A DNA stretch of 64,000 nucleotides from Saturnia japonica (Eukaryota > Arthropoda > Insecta > Lepidoptera > Saturniidae). The notes below the pieces were generated by a model. It ran no database searches and had not been told where the DNA came from. It was given only the letters and a program-made list of their open reading frames with translations. Positions within the stretch are counted from its first letter, which is position 1, and every line of letters starts with the position of its first letter. A program made the position numbers and the translations under genes. This document shows positions 46,811 through 56,789 of the stretch, one piece after another. The DNA lies in contig CM065306.1 of the NCBI GenBank assembly GCA_033032175.1, positions 21,931,001 to 21,995,000 on the forward strand, read 5' to 3'.

Positions 46811-49800
46811 TTAATCTGCTTCATTGTTAAATGGCAAAGGACAGAGCTTAGATAACGATCGAATGAATAATCCTTTAGCTGTTTTTACTTCAATTACCCT
46901 AACGACCGAGTCCTGTCCTGGCAAAACCTTAACCACTCGTCCCATGCACCATTGCAAGGGTGGTAACGCATCCTCCTTGAGTAACACGAAATCGTTAACC
47001 TTAATGTCATATTTAGAGGAGTTCCATTTGTTCCTCTGCTGTAATGTGTGGAGATATTCGTGACTCCATCTTTTCCACACGTCTGTTACGATCGATTGCA
47101 GTAAATGCCAACGTGACACTAAGGTTAAACGATCGTTAGCAGGCAGCTCAGGTACAGCTACAAGAGGAGCACCGATAATGAAGTGCCCGGGGGTTAATAC
47201 CGATAGATCACTAGGGTCGTTAGACATAGGGCAAAGTGGCCGCGAATTAAGTATAGATTCTATTTGAACCAATACGGTTGTCAGCTCCTCAAAAGTTAAG
47301 TTACGGTCTCCTATAACTCGTTTTAAATGCGTCTTGCATGATTTTACAGCGGCTTCGACCAGTCCGTTAAAATGAGGGCTATGAGGAGGTGAGAAACTCC
47401 ACTGAATAAAATGCTTGGATAAATATTGGTTCAAGTTAGGATCTCCACGAAGTTCCTTTGTAAAATATTTTAGAACATTGTGAGCACCCTTGAAATTAGT
47501 TCCCGAATCAGTTCGGATCTCTTTAGGAAGTCCGCGTCTCCCTACAAACCGTTTTAACGCAGCTAGGAATGCTTCTGTAGTTAGGTTACTAACTAATTCT
47601 ATGTGAACAGATTTTGTAGTAAAACATACGAAGACACATACATAGGCCTTAACAATCTTGGCATTCCGAAGCGAGCTAATCTTAACATTGAAAAATCCAG
47701 TAAAATCAATTGCAACAGATAGGAACGGTCTGTAAGATTGGTTAACGCGACTGAGAGGTAAGTTACCCATAAGGGTTTCTGGTGGTTGACATTTTAAGCG
47801 GAAACAACGTAAACATTTAAAAACTCTGGTGCGTATAACGCGTCTAGCTGATAAAATCCAGAATTTTTCTTTAAGCACCGACATTAACAAATTAGGTGCT
47901 GCATGTAAATACTTTAAATGATAATAATCTATCAGGAGGACGGTAAGATGAGAATCATGAGGCAAAATTAACGGATAATTAGCTGTGTAAGTAAGTGAAG
48001 AATTAACTAGTCTACCTCCTGCTCGTAAAAGCCCATGATCGTCAATAAATGGGTGTAAGCGTCTTAACCCAGTGCTGCATAACTTATTACCTCTGATAAA
48101 ATGAATATCAACTCTAAAATGTTTTTCTTGAACTACTTTGACTAAAGTTAACAAACTATTTTCTAATTCTTCACTAGATAGGCGGTTATGCATTTTAGTT
48201 TTGGTTTTGCTATTATTTATAAACCGCAAGCACCAAGCCATAACACGTGTAAGCTTAGTGAAGGAACTGAATTTGCATATTAAATTATTGAAAGTTTCCT
48301 CAGTTGATTTATTTTCAACTGCTGAAGCTGTAACCTTACCCTGGTTCTTTAAACCGGGCAACGAGCCGTGTTCAATTTGTTCACATGGTTGAGGCCACGA
48401 AGATTCGTGACGCGTCACCCATACTGGACCCCACCACAGTTCATGGTGTACCAGCTCTTGAGGTGATATGCCACGCGACGCGCAATCAGCAGGATTTAGT
48501 TCGGACGGCACATACCTCCAGAATTCAGGTGAAAGTGTATTTTTGATTTCGCTAACCCGATGAGATTCAAAAACCTTAAGCAAGTGTGGTTCCGTTCGTA
48601 ACCAGCACAATACGATGGATGAATCACTCCACGCATACATATGTCTCAACAGGTCCGTCTCTGATTTTAGGCTGACAGAAACGCGTTTCATTAAACGAGC
48701 TAATAATAAAGCACCTGATAATTCAAGTTTTGGTATTGTAAGTTTTTGTTTAATTGGGGCCATGCGTGTCTTAGATATAAGAAGATTAATGGTCACCCTA
48801 CCATTGATATGGGTGCATCGCATGTAAACACATGCTGCGTAAGCAGTGTCGGATGAATCGCTAAAACCATGTAAATCGAAGTATGCGACTTCATTTGACA
48901 GAACTTGTCGCGGAATAGACAGGTTGGTAAGATAACTTAAGTTATTACAAAACGATTGCCATTTAGATATAATTAAAGGTGGCGGTGTTTCATCCCACTG
49001 TGTTCCAAGTTTCCATAATTGCTGCATTAATAATTTGACGGTAATAATGCACGGAGCTAACCAACCGTTCGGGTCATAAATACCGCTAATCTTAGATAAA
49101 ATTTCTCGTTTCGTGCATTTATCAGAATGAATTGAAACCTGATAGCTAAAAGTATCAAAAAGTGGAGTATACTTAAAACCTAATATTTTGAGTGACACAT
49201 TCTGGTTATCAACAAAATTAATTTCACAGGACTCTAAAGGTAAATCCGAAAGCAGTTGCGGTTTATTACTAGTCCATTTTCTAAGTTCTAGACCCGCTTG
49301 TGACAACAAGTCGATGAGTTCGGCTTTAATCTCGCGTGCTTCGGAAAGAGATTTAGCACCTGATACTATATCATCAACAAAAATATCATTTTGCAGCACC
49401 TTAGAAGCCCTAGGATGACTAACTTTACCCAAAATAGCAAGTTCATGTACACACCGCATTGCAAGAAAAGGAGCCGAAGTGACCCCATAAGTAACTGTGT
49501 TAAGTTGATATTCTTGAATGTTATATTGATCATTTCGCCACAAGATCAATTGATAATTGCGATCATCAGGGTGGATTAATATCTGCCGATACATCTGGCG
49601 GATGTCAGCAGAAAAAACAATTTCATGCAATCGAAAGTGGAGAATAATATCTACTATGTCTTGTTGAAGCTTGGGTCCAGCTAATAAAATGTCATTTAAA
49701 GAGTTTCCCGTGCTACTCTTTAAAGACGCGTCAAAAACACAACGAATTTTATTCGAATCCCTTTTATACACCCTGTGATGTGGAATGTAGTACTTTGGAG

Positions 49801-49993
49801 AACGTAGTGCAGTTGAGGGTTCAACTGGCTGCATGTGGCCCAGATTGGCATATTCTCGCATAAATTCTTTATAATTGTGTTCCAGTAGTGGATCCCGATT
49901 TAATTTTCTTTCAAGTGAATTCAACCTATTCATAGCGAAGGCCTTAGTCTCTCCTAACCGGTGAGCTCCTTGTTTGAAAGGTAATCGCACCAT
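46811..49993 (-). CDS. pol: BEL/Pao pol: reverse transcriptase, RNase H, integrase
   Basis: 1060 codons from the first Met (49993), but the frame is open back to about 50092 and conserved residues (DGRF just before MVRLPFK) show the polyprotein continues upstream, so the Met is not a true start. RT (about residues 65-225): FSADIRQMYRQI holds the first Asp, YGVTSAPF follows, FVDDIV carries the catalytic Asp pair. Then the BEL-specific Peptidase_A17-like segment and an RNase H-like region (FDLHGFSDSSDTAYAACVY, YAWSDSSIVLCWL). Integrase: zinc-binding HLKYLHAAPN plus CLRCFRLKC, triad in VAIDFTGFF, RTDSGTNFKG and NGLVEAAVKS, all present. C-terminal chromatin- or DNA-binding tail (VNDFVLLKEDALPPLQW). 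Apparently intact within this frame. Confidence 0.95.
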   Translation of the reverse strand: MVRLPFKQGAHRLGETKAFAMNRLNSLERKLNRDPLLEHNYKEFMREYANLGHMQPVEPSTALRSPKYYIPHHRVYKRDSNKIRCVFDASLKSSTGNSLNDILLAGPKLQQDIVDIILHFRLHEIVFSADIRQMYRQILIHPDDRNYQLILWRNDQYNIQEYQLNTVTYGVTSAPFLAMRCVHELAILGKVSHPRASKVLQNDIFVDDIVSGAKSLSEAREIKAELIDLLSQAGLELRKWTSNKPQLLSDLPLESCEINFVDNQNVSLKILGFKYTPLFDTFSYQVSIHSDKCTKREILSKISGIYDPNGWLAPCIITVKLLMQQLWKLGTQWDETPPPLIISKWQSFCNNLSYLTNLSIPRQVLSNEVAYFDLHGFSDSSDTAYAACVYMRCTHINGRVTINLLISKTRMAPIKQKLTIPKLELSGALLLARLMKRVSVSLKSETDLLRHMYAWSDSSIVLCWLRTEPHLLKVFESHRVSEIKNTLSPEFWRYVPSELNPADCASRGISPQELVHHELWWGPVWVTRHESSWPQPCEQIEHGSLPGLKNQGKVTASAVENKSTEETFNNLICKFSSFTKLTRVMAWCLRFINNSKTKTKMHNRLSSEELENSLLTLVKVVQEKHFRVDIHFIRGNKLCSTGLRRLHPFIDDHGLLRAGGRLVNSSLTYTANYPLILPHDSHLTVLLIDYYHLKYLHAAPNLLMSVLKEKFWILSARRVIRTRVFKCLRCFRLKCQPPETLMGNLPLSRVNQSYRPFLSVAIDFTGFFNVKISSLRNAKIVKAYVCVFVCFTTKSVHIELVSNLTTEAFLAALKRFVGRRGLPKEIRTDSGTNFKGAHNVLKYFTKELRGDPNLNQYLSKHFIQWSFSPPHSPHFNGLVEAAVKSCKTHLKRVIGDRNLTFEELTTVLVQIESILNSRPLCPMSNDPSDLSVLTPGHFIIGAPLVAVPELPANDRLTLVSRWHLLQSIVTDVWKRWSHEYLHTLQQRNKWNSSKYDIKVNDFVLLKEDALPPLQWCMGRVVKVLPGQDSVVRVIEVKTAKGLFIRSLSKLCPLPFNNEAD

Positions 49994-50079
49994 AAACCTT
50001 CCATCACGAGTTCGCGTATGCGTTTGCTTAAAGTGATCTTCGCAATAGATATCGTCTGGATGTTGTATTTTATTTTGAT

Positions 50080-52116
50080 TTAGGGCATTTCCTCAATCTC
50101 CCAAAAACGTTTCAAAGTCTCGTCAATATCAGTAATACATGACAACGTATGAAAGACTTGCTCATTATTACAGTAATTAACGTCACCCATTAAAACCCAC
50201 CCGAACAATGTTTCAAACGCTGTAGGTAAATTATCCCCAAAAACTAATTTATTGCCGTTAAAAATGCGAGCACATACTCCGGCACCCAGCAGTATATCTA
50301 TTGGACCCCTAATATTATACTGTGGGTCGGCGAGTTTTAAGTTATCAAAACATTCTAATAATCTACTATTTATTGAAACGCTCGGTAAATCGCATGTAAT
50401 ACGCGGTAATACGAGCATGTCAACGCATATTGATGATTCGTTAATATCCGGTTTCAAATAAAGTTTTAAATATCCCTTTACGTTAAAAGTATTTGTATTG
50501 CCTATACCCGTAATAGATACGTTCGACTTACTATATTTTGCGTTCATTCGCTGTACACAACTCATTGTAATGAAGTTAGTCATGCTACCTGGATCAAGCA
50601 GCGCTCGCACCTGTTGTGTGCGACCTTCACTATCAAGACTAACGTTAATGATTGCGGTAGCCAGAAGCGAATGATGTTGAGAGTGCACCGACTCATGCGC
50701 AGTCTCTCTGTCGTGCTCGTGAGAAACATATGCATGCGAGCGAGATAGATCCACGTTTGGCATGTCTGATTCAGGAATGTCTGAACGGCGTTGAACCGGG
50801 GTAATATTATGCGAATGAATTGAATGAATATTATCATTCGGGGGTAGTTGAATATAATTATTATCTTCAGTGTTAGTTGTCGTCGGGTTTTCATTATTTG
50901 TATGTAATAAGGTGTTATGTTTACGGCTACATATTTGACACCGCGATTTAGATATACAGTTTATAATACGGTGTGCTCGTAAACAATTAAAACATAAACT
51001 TTTGGACTTTACAAAATTAAACCGCGATTGTGTGTCCATGTTCATAAATCTTGTACATTTAAATAAACAGTGTGCACTGTTACATAATGGACAGCTGATA
51101 GTATAGTTTAATGTTTGCTTATTCGTCTCTTTCTCGACTGATTGATTATCGCGCATAGTTGTTGATGTGAATGACGTTTTGTTACTTCGAGGAACAGTTT
51201 TATTCCCGCTGTTACTTAAGTGAATGCCTGAAGTCTCCAAAGTTTTACATATACTATTTAGGAATGTTATTAAGTTGTCAAAGGTTGGTATGATTTCATT
51301 CTGATAGGTTAATTCGAATTTAGAACGTAAGTCGTTATCTAGTTTCCGTACAAATATGTGTAATAATAAAAATGACCATTCGCTAACGGGAAATCCGAGA
51401 CTAGTAAGTCCCCGCGTATTCTCCTGAATATTACTTATAAAGTTACGTAACTGAGAAACATTCCTAACAGATACAGTAGGTAAAGAGAACATTGCGCTCA
51501 GATGTGAGTCGGCTATTAATCTTTTGTCATCATACCTAGCTATCAATATTGAACGGGCCACTTCATAATTTTGCGGAATATTAGTTAAGTGCTTAACTAA
51601 GTTTAATGGCTCGTGCGAGAGACAACTGAGTAGGTAGTGTTTCTTCTGAACAGGACTTAGCGATTCATTATTGTGTATTAAGCAGTCAAACAGATTTATG
51701 AAGTTTGGAAAATCACAATAATTACCCGTAAAATGCGGTAGATTAATTTTAGGCAAATTTATATTAGTACTGAAGTTATCACACATTTTATCACTAGGCT
51801 TAGAACTACTCGATAATGTTTGAACAATAGATTGGTGTTTAACTTTTATTTCTATAAATTGTTCTTCAAACGTTAGATATTTCTGTTTTATTGACTCTAA
51901 TTGTTCAGATTGAGAAGAACCAAGTTGACATAACAAATTTAAATAACAGTCTTCAACGTTTTGTTTATTTTCACTTAAATCAGCACACTTCAATTTGAAT
52001 TTTTCAACGAATAACGGATCGTTGAGATCGCTTGATAAAAGTGAATCGTGAATATTACATACTTTTTCGATGTAAAATTGAAACTTTAATACCAGCATCT
52101 GATTATTTCTAGCCAT
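50080..52116 (-). CDS. gag: BEL/Pao gag and aspartic protease
   Basis: The open frame reaches 52248, but its first 44 codons lie in LTR and untranslated leader. The Met at 52116 (MARNNQMLVLKFQF) is the better start and gives about 678 residues. Capsid-type region (NLPKINLPHFTGNYCDFPNF), then Cys/His knuckles: CFNCLRAHRIINC (C-x2-C-x3-H-x4-C) and CQICSRKHNTLLH. The protease active site is ALLDPGSMTNFI: Asp-Pro-Gly in place of the usual D-S/T-G, a variant known in BEL-type proteases. Ends after ETLFGWVLMGDV, the family hallmark, and FWEIEEMP at a TAA (50080-50082). Pol continues in the -1 frame; only about 10 bases are open in both frames. This may be programmed frameshifting or a single-base indel. 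Confidence 0.92.
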   Translation of the reverse strand: MARNNQMLVLKFQFYIEKVCNIHDSLLSSDLNDPLFVEKFKLKCADLSENKQNVEDCYLNLLCQLGSSQSEQLESIKQKYLTFEEQFIEIKVKHQSIVQTLSSSSKPSDKMCDNFSTNINLPKINLPHFTGNYCDFPNFINLFDCLIHNNESLSPVQKKHYLLSCLSHEPLNLVKHLTNIPQNYEVARSILIARYDDKRLIADSHLSAMFSLPTVSVRNVSQLRNFISNIQENTRGLTSLGFPVSEWSFLLLHIFVRKLDNDLRSKFELTYQNEIIPTFDNLITFLNSICKTLETSGIHLSNSGNKTVPRSNKTSFTSTTMRDNQSVEKETNKQTLNYTISCPLCNSAHCLFKCTRFMNMDTQSRFNFVKSKSLCFNCLRAHRIINCISKSRCQICSRKHNTLLHTNNENPTTTNTEDNNYIQLPPNDNIHSIHSHNITPVQRRSDIPESDMPNVDLSRSHAYVSHEHDRETAHESVHSQHHSLLATAIINVSLDSEGRTQQVRALLDPGSMTNFITMSCVQRMNAKYSKSNVSITGIGNTNTFNVKGYLKLYLKPDINESSICVDMLVLPRITCDLPSVSINSRLLECFDNLKLADPQYNIRGPIDILLGAGVCARIFNGNKLVFGDNLPTAFETLFGWVLMGDVNYCNNEQVFHTLSCITDIDETLKRFWEIEEMP

Positions 52117-52200
52117 TTTTGGTAAAAATAGAAAAATTACGAAAGTTAAAATATGAAAAATGAAATAACGGACGGTTGCCGTATGTGACTTTTCACTAAT

Positions 52201-52223
52201 TCGGCTGCGATTAGGACCAGATT
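52201..52223 (-). other. BEL primer binding site region
   Basis: Just inside the 5' LTR the element strand reads AATCTGGTCCTAATCGC. TGG, the complement of the tRNA CCA end, starts at the fifth base. I cannot assign the tRNA. Confidence 0.5.
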
Positions 52224-52495
52224 TGTTGGATATATCACAATTACTCACCAGTTTTGATGAGGTCAGGGTCGGGATACTTGGATTCCACCAGATTCACAGT
52301 TTTTGTCTTTTTCTTAAATTTTGTCGGCAACGGTGTTCGTGCCGGTGCGCGCGCGCGAGAAGAGACGGTTGGAATAGTCAGGGTAGGGGGGTGAAAGGAG
52401 CACCAAAATGGTTGGCAATTGCGATCCACCAATCAAATTGGTCCATATCGAAACGTGTACGTTTTGTTCCGTTTTATTCAGACTTTGACTTAACA
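52224..52495 (-). repeat. BEL 5' LTR
   Basis: 272 bp, same ends as the 3' LTR, 2 differences. It is followed on the plus strand by the right CTCCC target copy (52496-52500). Confidence 0.95.
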
Positions 52496-52500
52496 CTCCC

Positions 52501-53427
52501 CATTATATAAATGTTGTCGATAAATACTATTGTATTTTGAATATTTGCTAATTTATTATGCATTATACGCTGAAAAGAACTTGGACCCGTGGAGACCCCA
52601 AAAGGAAGATATTTATATTTATAAGTCCCCATTTCAGTTATAATGGTCGTCAGTTCCTGCGAATTTTCATCCAAACGGGCCTGTAGGTACGCTTCCTTTA
52701 AATCGAGCTCGCAGAAGTATTCACCTTCTTTTAAAGTATCTAAGATTTCTTCGATGTGGGGCAACGGGAAATGGTCTACTTCCAAGTAAGGGTTTAAAGT
52801 CACCTTATAATCCCCACATAAACGTACAGAACCATCAGATTTCACTACTGGCACCACTGGGGTTCCCCACTGGCTGTATTCCACTGGTTCTATACGCTTA
52901 TTCTCAAGTAATCTATTTATTTCCAGTTTAACCTTACCTTTGAGTGCGAAAGGTACTCGTCTGACCGGCAGGCACTTAGGTACAGCCCCTTCTCTTAATT
53001 TTAATGTAATAGACTCGCAATTACTGTTGCCCCACTTTGCTGCAAATACTTCTGCGTACTCCCTTTTTACAAAACATTCTGCCTCTGAAATAGTTTTAAA
53101 GTTATGATTAATATCTAATACATTAGTATTACATTCCAGTTTTGGAGGCCATAGGCCAAGACTATGCAGCCAGTCACGGCCAATTATCCGTGGTACATTG
53201 TCATTGGCTACAAAAATGCTAAGCTCCTTTGTTAATTTTTTATATTGAACATTCAATTTTTCTATTATACCAACCGGTTTAGAAACTGTTTGGTCAAAAT
53301 TTCTGAATTTAACTTTGCAGGTGCTGATTGGCATCAATGGGAATAGCTTATTTCTATCTTGCAAAGATAAAACTGTTACATCAGACCCTGTATCCAACTG
53401 AAAGTCTAAATTTATTCCCTCTATTTT
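52501..53427 (-). pseudogene. Gypsy pol, N-terminal part: protease and reverse transcriptase
   Basis: Continues the gag frame after an in-frame TAA at 53428-53430. Aspartic protease: QLDTGSDVTVLS, then PRIIGRDWLHSLG. Reverse transcriptase: PVVPVVKSDGSVRLCGDYK, first catalytic Asp in CELDLKEAYLQ, LPFGVSTGPSSFQR, and the active-site box as VFIDNIYIMG. The normal motif ends Asp-Asp; here the second Asp is Asn (codon at 52513-52515), which should abolish polymerase activity. The frame is cut by the BEL insertion about a dozen bases further on. Residues after position 52500 in the formal open frame are BEL LTR. Confidence 0.92.
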
Positions 53428-54567
53428 TTACTGGATATAAAGGGGGGGTACTCCACTCACATTAACCGTATAAACATCACATTCTTCAAATAATTCCTTG
53501 ACTGATTCCTCCACCAGGGCATCGTCAACTTGTGATTTCTTAGAATTATTCAGTTCTTCCTTTACTAAATAAGTGCGATTGTACCTGTTGTTAGGACACA
53601 TTTTAAAAATATGTCCTTGTTTGCCGCATTCTGAACAAAACTTTTTGTTTAGTCGACACTCTGCTTTAATATGATTGCTATTTCCACAGCAAAAACACTT
53701 CCCTTTAACCTTGAAATCTTTTTTAATATAAGTCTTCATTCCTTGATTTTTTTGTCTACTGTTGGACTGTCCATAGTAGAATAAAGCAGTTGTTGAATCA
53801 CCTTCCTTGGAATTTCCTAATGTCTGAAGCCAAGCCACCTCCACTGATCGGGCCAGTTTAAATATTTCTTCAAGGTTATTAGAGTCATTCTTTAAAAGCT
53901 CAAATTTTATTAATTTTGAACTTACTCCATCAATAAGCTTCTCTTTAATTTGGTCATCTTGGTCAGCAAATCCACATTTACTCGCAAGCTTTTTTAATTC
54001 AAGTACATATTCCTCAATGTTTTCATTGGGCAGCTGATTACGACTACGAAATGCAGCACGCTACAACGAGATGGACTGTTGGACTACATATTTCTTTTTC
54101 AAAACGCTAGTCAACTCCTTGTATGTTAGGTCAATAGGTTTCTTAGGTGCACACAAACATGTGACGGTTTCAAACACCTCCGATGTTACTTTTGTAAGCA
54201 ATAGTAATGTTTTCTTTTCTTCGGCTATGTCATTGAGTTGCATATAGCATTCCAGTTGTTGTTCGAAGCTCTCATATTTATTTCCATCAAAGGGTGGTAG
54301 GTTTAATTTGGCCATGATAGTAGTCTTCGCAATTTTATTTTTCTTTTTACAATATGCAACCAGCCGACGTCGCAAACTATCAACTGTTTCTTGGTTGTCG
54401 AAGTCAATATTCAATTGAACAAGCTTTTCTTGTAATTCAGGTTTCGACAATTTGTAAATCCAAGAAGTTTTCTCGAATTGTACATTAATTATACTATCAG
54501 TAGATTTGTCTGTTCCCCCGTCAGATGAAGTTTTAGGTTGTTTTTTATTTCCCGACATATATAACAT
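53428..54567 (-). pseudogene. Gypsy gag with one in-frame stop
   Basis: Single frame from Met at 54567 to the TAA at 53428, interrupted by a TAG at 54061-54063. The N-terminal region has a SAP-like pattern (WIYKLSKPELQEKLVQLNI ... VDSLRRRL), unusual but seen in some insect Gag proteins. Then a capsid-like part (NLPPFDGNKYESFEQQLECY). After the TAG the same frame continues with Gag-type sequence (QLPNENIEEYVLELKKLASK), which shows the stop is a mutation inside one domain. Two zinc knuckles: CFCCGNSNHIKAEC and CSECGKQGHIFKMC, both C-x2-C-x4-H-x4-C. The terminal TAA is in frame with pol; it may be a readthrough stop or decay. Confidence 0.9.
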
Positions 54568-54699
54568 CTAGTTTTTAGGTTATCTCGCGACAACGTGAAC
54601 TTGAACGTGACGCTACCGGCTAGTTAAAATTTAACACTTTTCTCACATTAATTAGGATGAGTTTGTTAATTTTTTCACTTAATAGCACTTGTGGTATTC

Positions 54700-54716
54700 T
54701 TCACTCGTCGCCAAGC
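54700..54716 (-). other. Gypsy primer binding site
   Basis: Element strand after the 5' LTR reads GCTTGGCGACGAGTGAAG. From the fourth base TGGCGACGAG matches the complement of a serine-tRNA 3' end as I recall it; mag-type elements are reported to use tRNA-Ser. Assignment is from memory of the family, not from a search. Confidence 0.6.
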
Positions 54717-54877
54717 TGTCGTATCCAAATAAAAAGTAAATTAATTAATAAGGTTTTATTGCCAAGACACAAATTAACAAAGCTAAATCTACACCGACGC
54801 CATCGCAAGTCAGAGCGAGACAGAGCATCACTAGTGAGGGGACGCGTTCCGGTTAGTGTTGGGATGCATACACCACA
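54717..54877 (-). repeat. Gypsy 5' LTR
   Basis: 161 bp, TGTCGTATCC...ACCACA, followed by the right ACAAC target copy (54878-54882). Confidence 0.95.
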
Positions 54878-54882
54878 ACAAC

Positions 54883-56105
54883 ATATTATACATGTTTATA
54901 TTTTAGTTATACGAACACATTTCAATAATTATATAGTAGTAAAGTTATAGGCGAGCACAGCGTGCAACAATTTTTGAGCATCAATATTAAAAATATTTAA
55001 TTCAGTATATTAACCAATACTAATTCTGAATATAGATATACCTATATACAATAAATGGACGAGTCTTACAGTAGTCGCATAATTATGATGTGTAATATAT
55101 AATATCTGACTTAATAAAGCCATTCATCTATATTAGTTTATATAACAGCACACTTTATACACAACACTGTAGGTTACGCGCACAGCTAATGCGTTCTCCT
55201 TCTTTATTTCCCTTTCTCTTTCTCATCACACACATGCACACACTGCTGGCTGAAAGTACCAACCTCTCGGAAAGTAGTTTGGTACCATCTGACGGCCAAT
55301 TCAAAAACCGCGCGCGCACAATGGTCAAATAAAAAAAAATTACGCGCTCCCCCGACTTTCTGCTACACACTTCCGTTACTTTACACGGAATCGCTCCCAC
55401 ATATTGCAGGAAAGCGAAAGGAAAGATGTTACACATCAAAGAAACAGAATTCGACAACACCAGCGTAACATGATATAAACAGATGAAGATTTTTTAAATA
55501 TAATGTGCAATGAAAACAAAATAGTCGATTAATAAACACAATACTTGAATCATAGGCAACACGGAAACCAATAATTAATTTATGGTTTGAATGTAAATAT
55601 CTGAACAGTAGATGAAATCATAGATATTAATATTGGATAATATCGCATCGTGTAAAATATTAGCTCTCACGGCTCACCCCTCAACTATCCTACTCGTTCG
55701 TGAATATTTTATATCTACGCTGTACATTAATCTGGCTATCGCTTCTAAATAATGCATAAACAGAAAAAAGATTTATCTGCGAGCAGGTAACCGAATGTAT
55801 TGATGATATATTTTAGGTATGGACTTTAGATTTCCGAATTGCACCAAAGAGCACATAAAAATGTTACATATTTTTTTGTTGTTATACAATAAATAATAAT
55901 ACAAATTAGTTACAAAGTTCGGCTCCAACAAGTTGTGTAGGGTTCGAATCAGAAATGACCTTTAACTATATTTTCCTCTGGCGTAAAACAGCAGTTTTAT
56001 GTCTACGCCTTCATCATCCACCATCCCCCTTGGAGAGGAGTGCTCTTTATTTTGGAGTTGGTTAATTGTTAGCGCAGTGCGGGTGATACTTTTTTTTTAG
56101 AACTG
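54883..56105. other. No recognised gene
   Basis: AT-rich right flank of the Gypsy element. The minus-strand open frame at 55155-55460 has no recognisable domain. Confidence 0.45.
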
Positions 56106-56382
56106 ACTATACTGTTAGCCTTAGGGGCCCTGGAGCATCTGACGGCTTTTACAGCTTCACCGGACTTGGAGGCGAGCGCTTAGGGTACTCAGCCGCGAAA
56201 GTTTTAGACAACTCGCGCACAAGGGTGCCAAAGTGGCCCGACCTCGGCTTGGGAGGTTGTCGCGATCTGACTAATTCCCTATTCGAAAATTGGAACTAAC
56301 TAATATATACTCATATGCATGTTCCCTTCCTCCTGGGAGAAAGGAAGGAAACATGCGTATGTGTATTTCGTGATCGGAAAGT
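56106..56382 (+). repeat. Dispersed repeat with terminal hairpin, copy 2
   Basis: Same orientation and order as 2652-2957. The palindrome is clearer here: CATGTTCCCTTCCTCCTGGG pairs with GAGAAAGGAAGGAAACATG. It lacks about 25 bp near GTTGTCGCGATCTGACT, where copy 1 has an extra GCAAAGAAGTCGCGATCGG stretch. Confidence 0.75.
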
Positions 56383-56789
56383 GGAGGTGATACATATAGT
56401 AGCATTGTTTATAATAGTGGTTTTTATACCATCAACATTGATTTTCTTCACTTTCATTTGTTCACTTATATTTTACGATTGACCTGTAACAAGCCCGTAT
56501 ATACGAAAACTGTCAAAAACTAACAACTATAAGTAAAAATACTACCCTTCTGGAGTCCTTAGGGAACATAGATCCGATAATATGCCAAGCTTTACAGGAT
56601 CACCCGCTGGGCTAATATTGACTAAAAAATTCATTAAAATCGCCCCAGCCGTTTTAGAGTCCATAGCGAACTTACATCGATTTTTATATATAAAGGAGAT
56701 GTAGAAGATAAAAGAAAGAAGATGAAGAAGAGGTCCTTTATTCACATTATTGTAAGAAAAAAAATTATTAAAGGAAAAGGAAATAAAAA

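Larger units (their letters stand above)
46344..52495 (-). mobile_element. BEL/Pao LTR retrotransposon nested in Gypsy
   Basis: 6152 bp, minus strand. 5' LTR 52224-52495, 3' LTR 46344-46615 (272 bp each, differing at 2 positions), 5-bp target duplication CTCCC. Gag-protease frame 52116-50080, then pol frame 50092-46811. Inserted into the Gypsy reverse transcriptase a few codons after its active-site motif. The high LTR identity and nearly complete frames mark it as the younger element. Both elements share the same strand. Confidence 0.95.
43976..54877 (-). mobile_element. Ty3/Gypsy (mag-like) LTR retrotransposon, host of a nested BEL element
   Basis: The element lies on the minus strand: 5' LTR 54717-54877, primer site just inside, gag, protease, reverse transcriptase, RNase H, integrase, polypurine tract, 3' LTR 43976-44136. 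A BEL/Pao element (46344-52495) splits the reverse transcriptase. Without it the Gypsy copy would be about 4.7 kb, normal for mag-like elements. LTRs differ at 3 of 161 positions. No envelope-type frame: only about 200 bp separates the integrase stop from the 3' LTR. Inactive: two in-frame stops, altered catalytic residues, and the insertion. Confidence 0.93.

Noticed and set aside
52117..52248. N-terminal hydrophobic extension of the BEL Gag
   Set aside because: These codons fall in the LTR and leader. The Met at 52116 fits the family start better.
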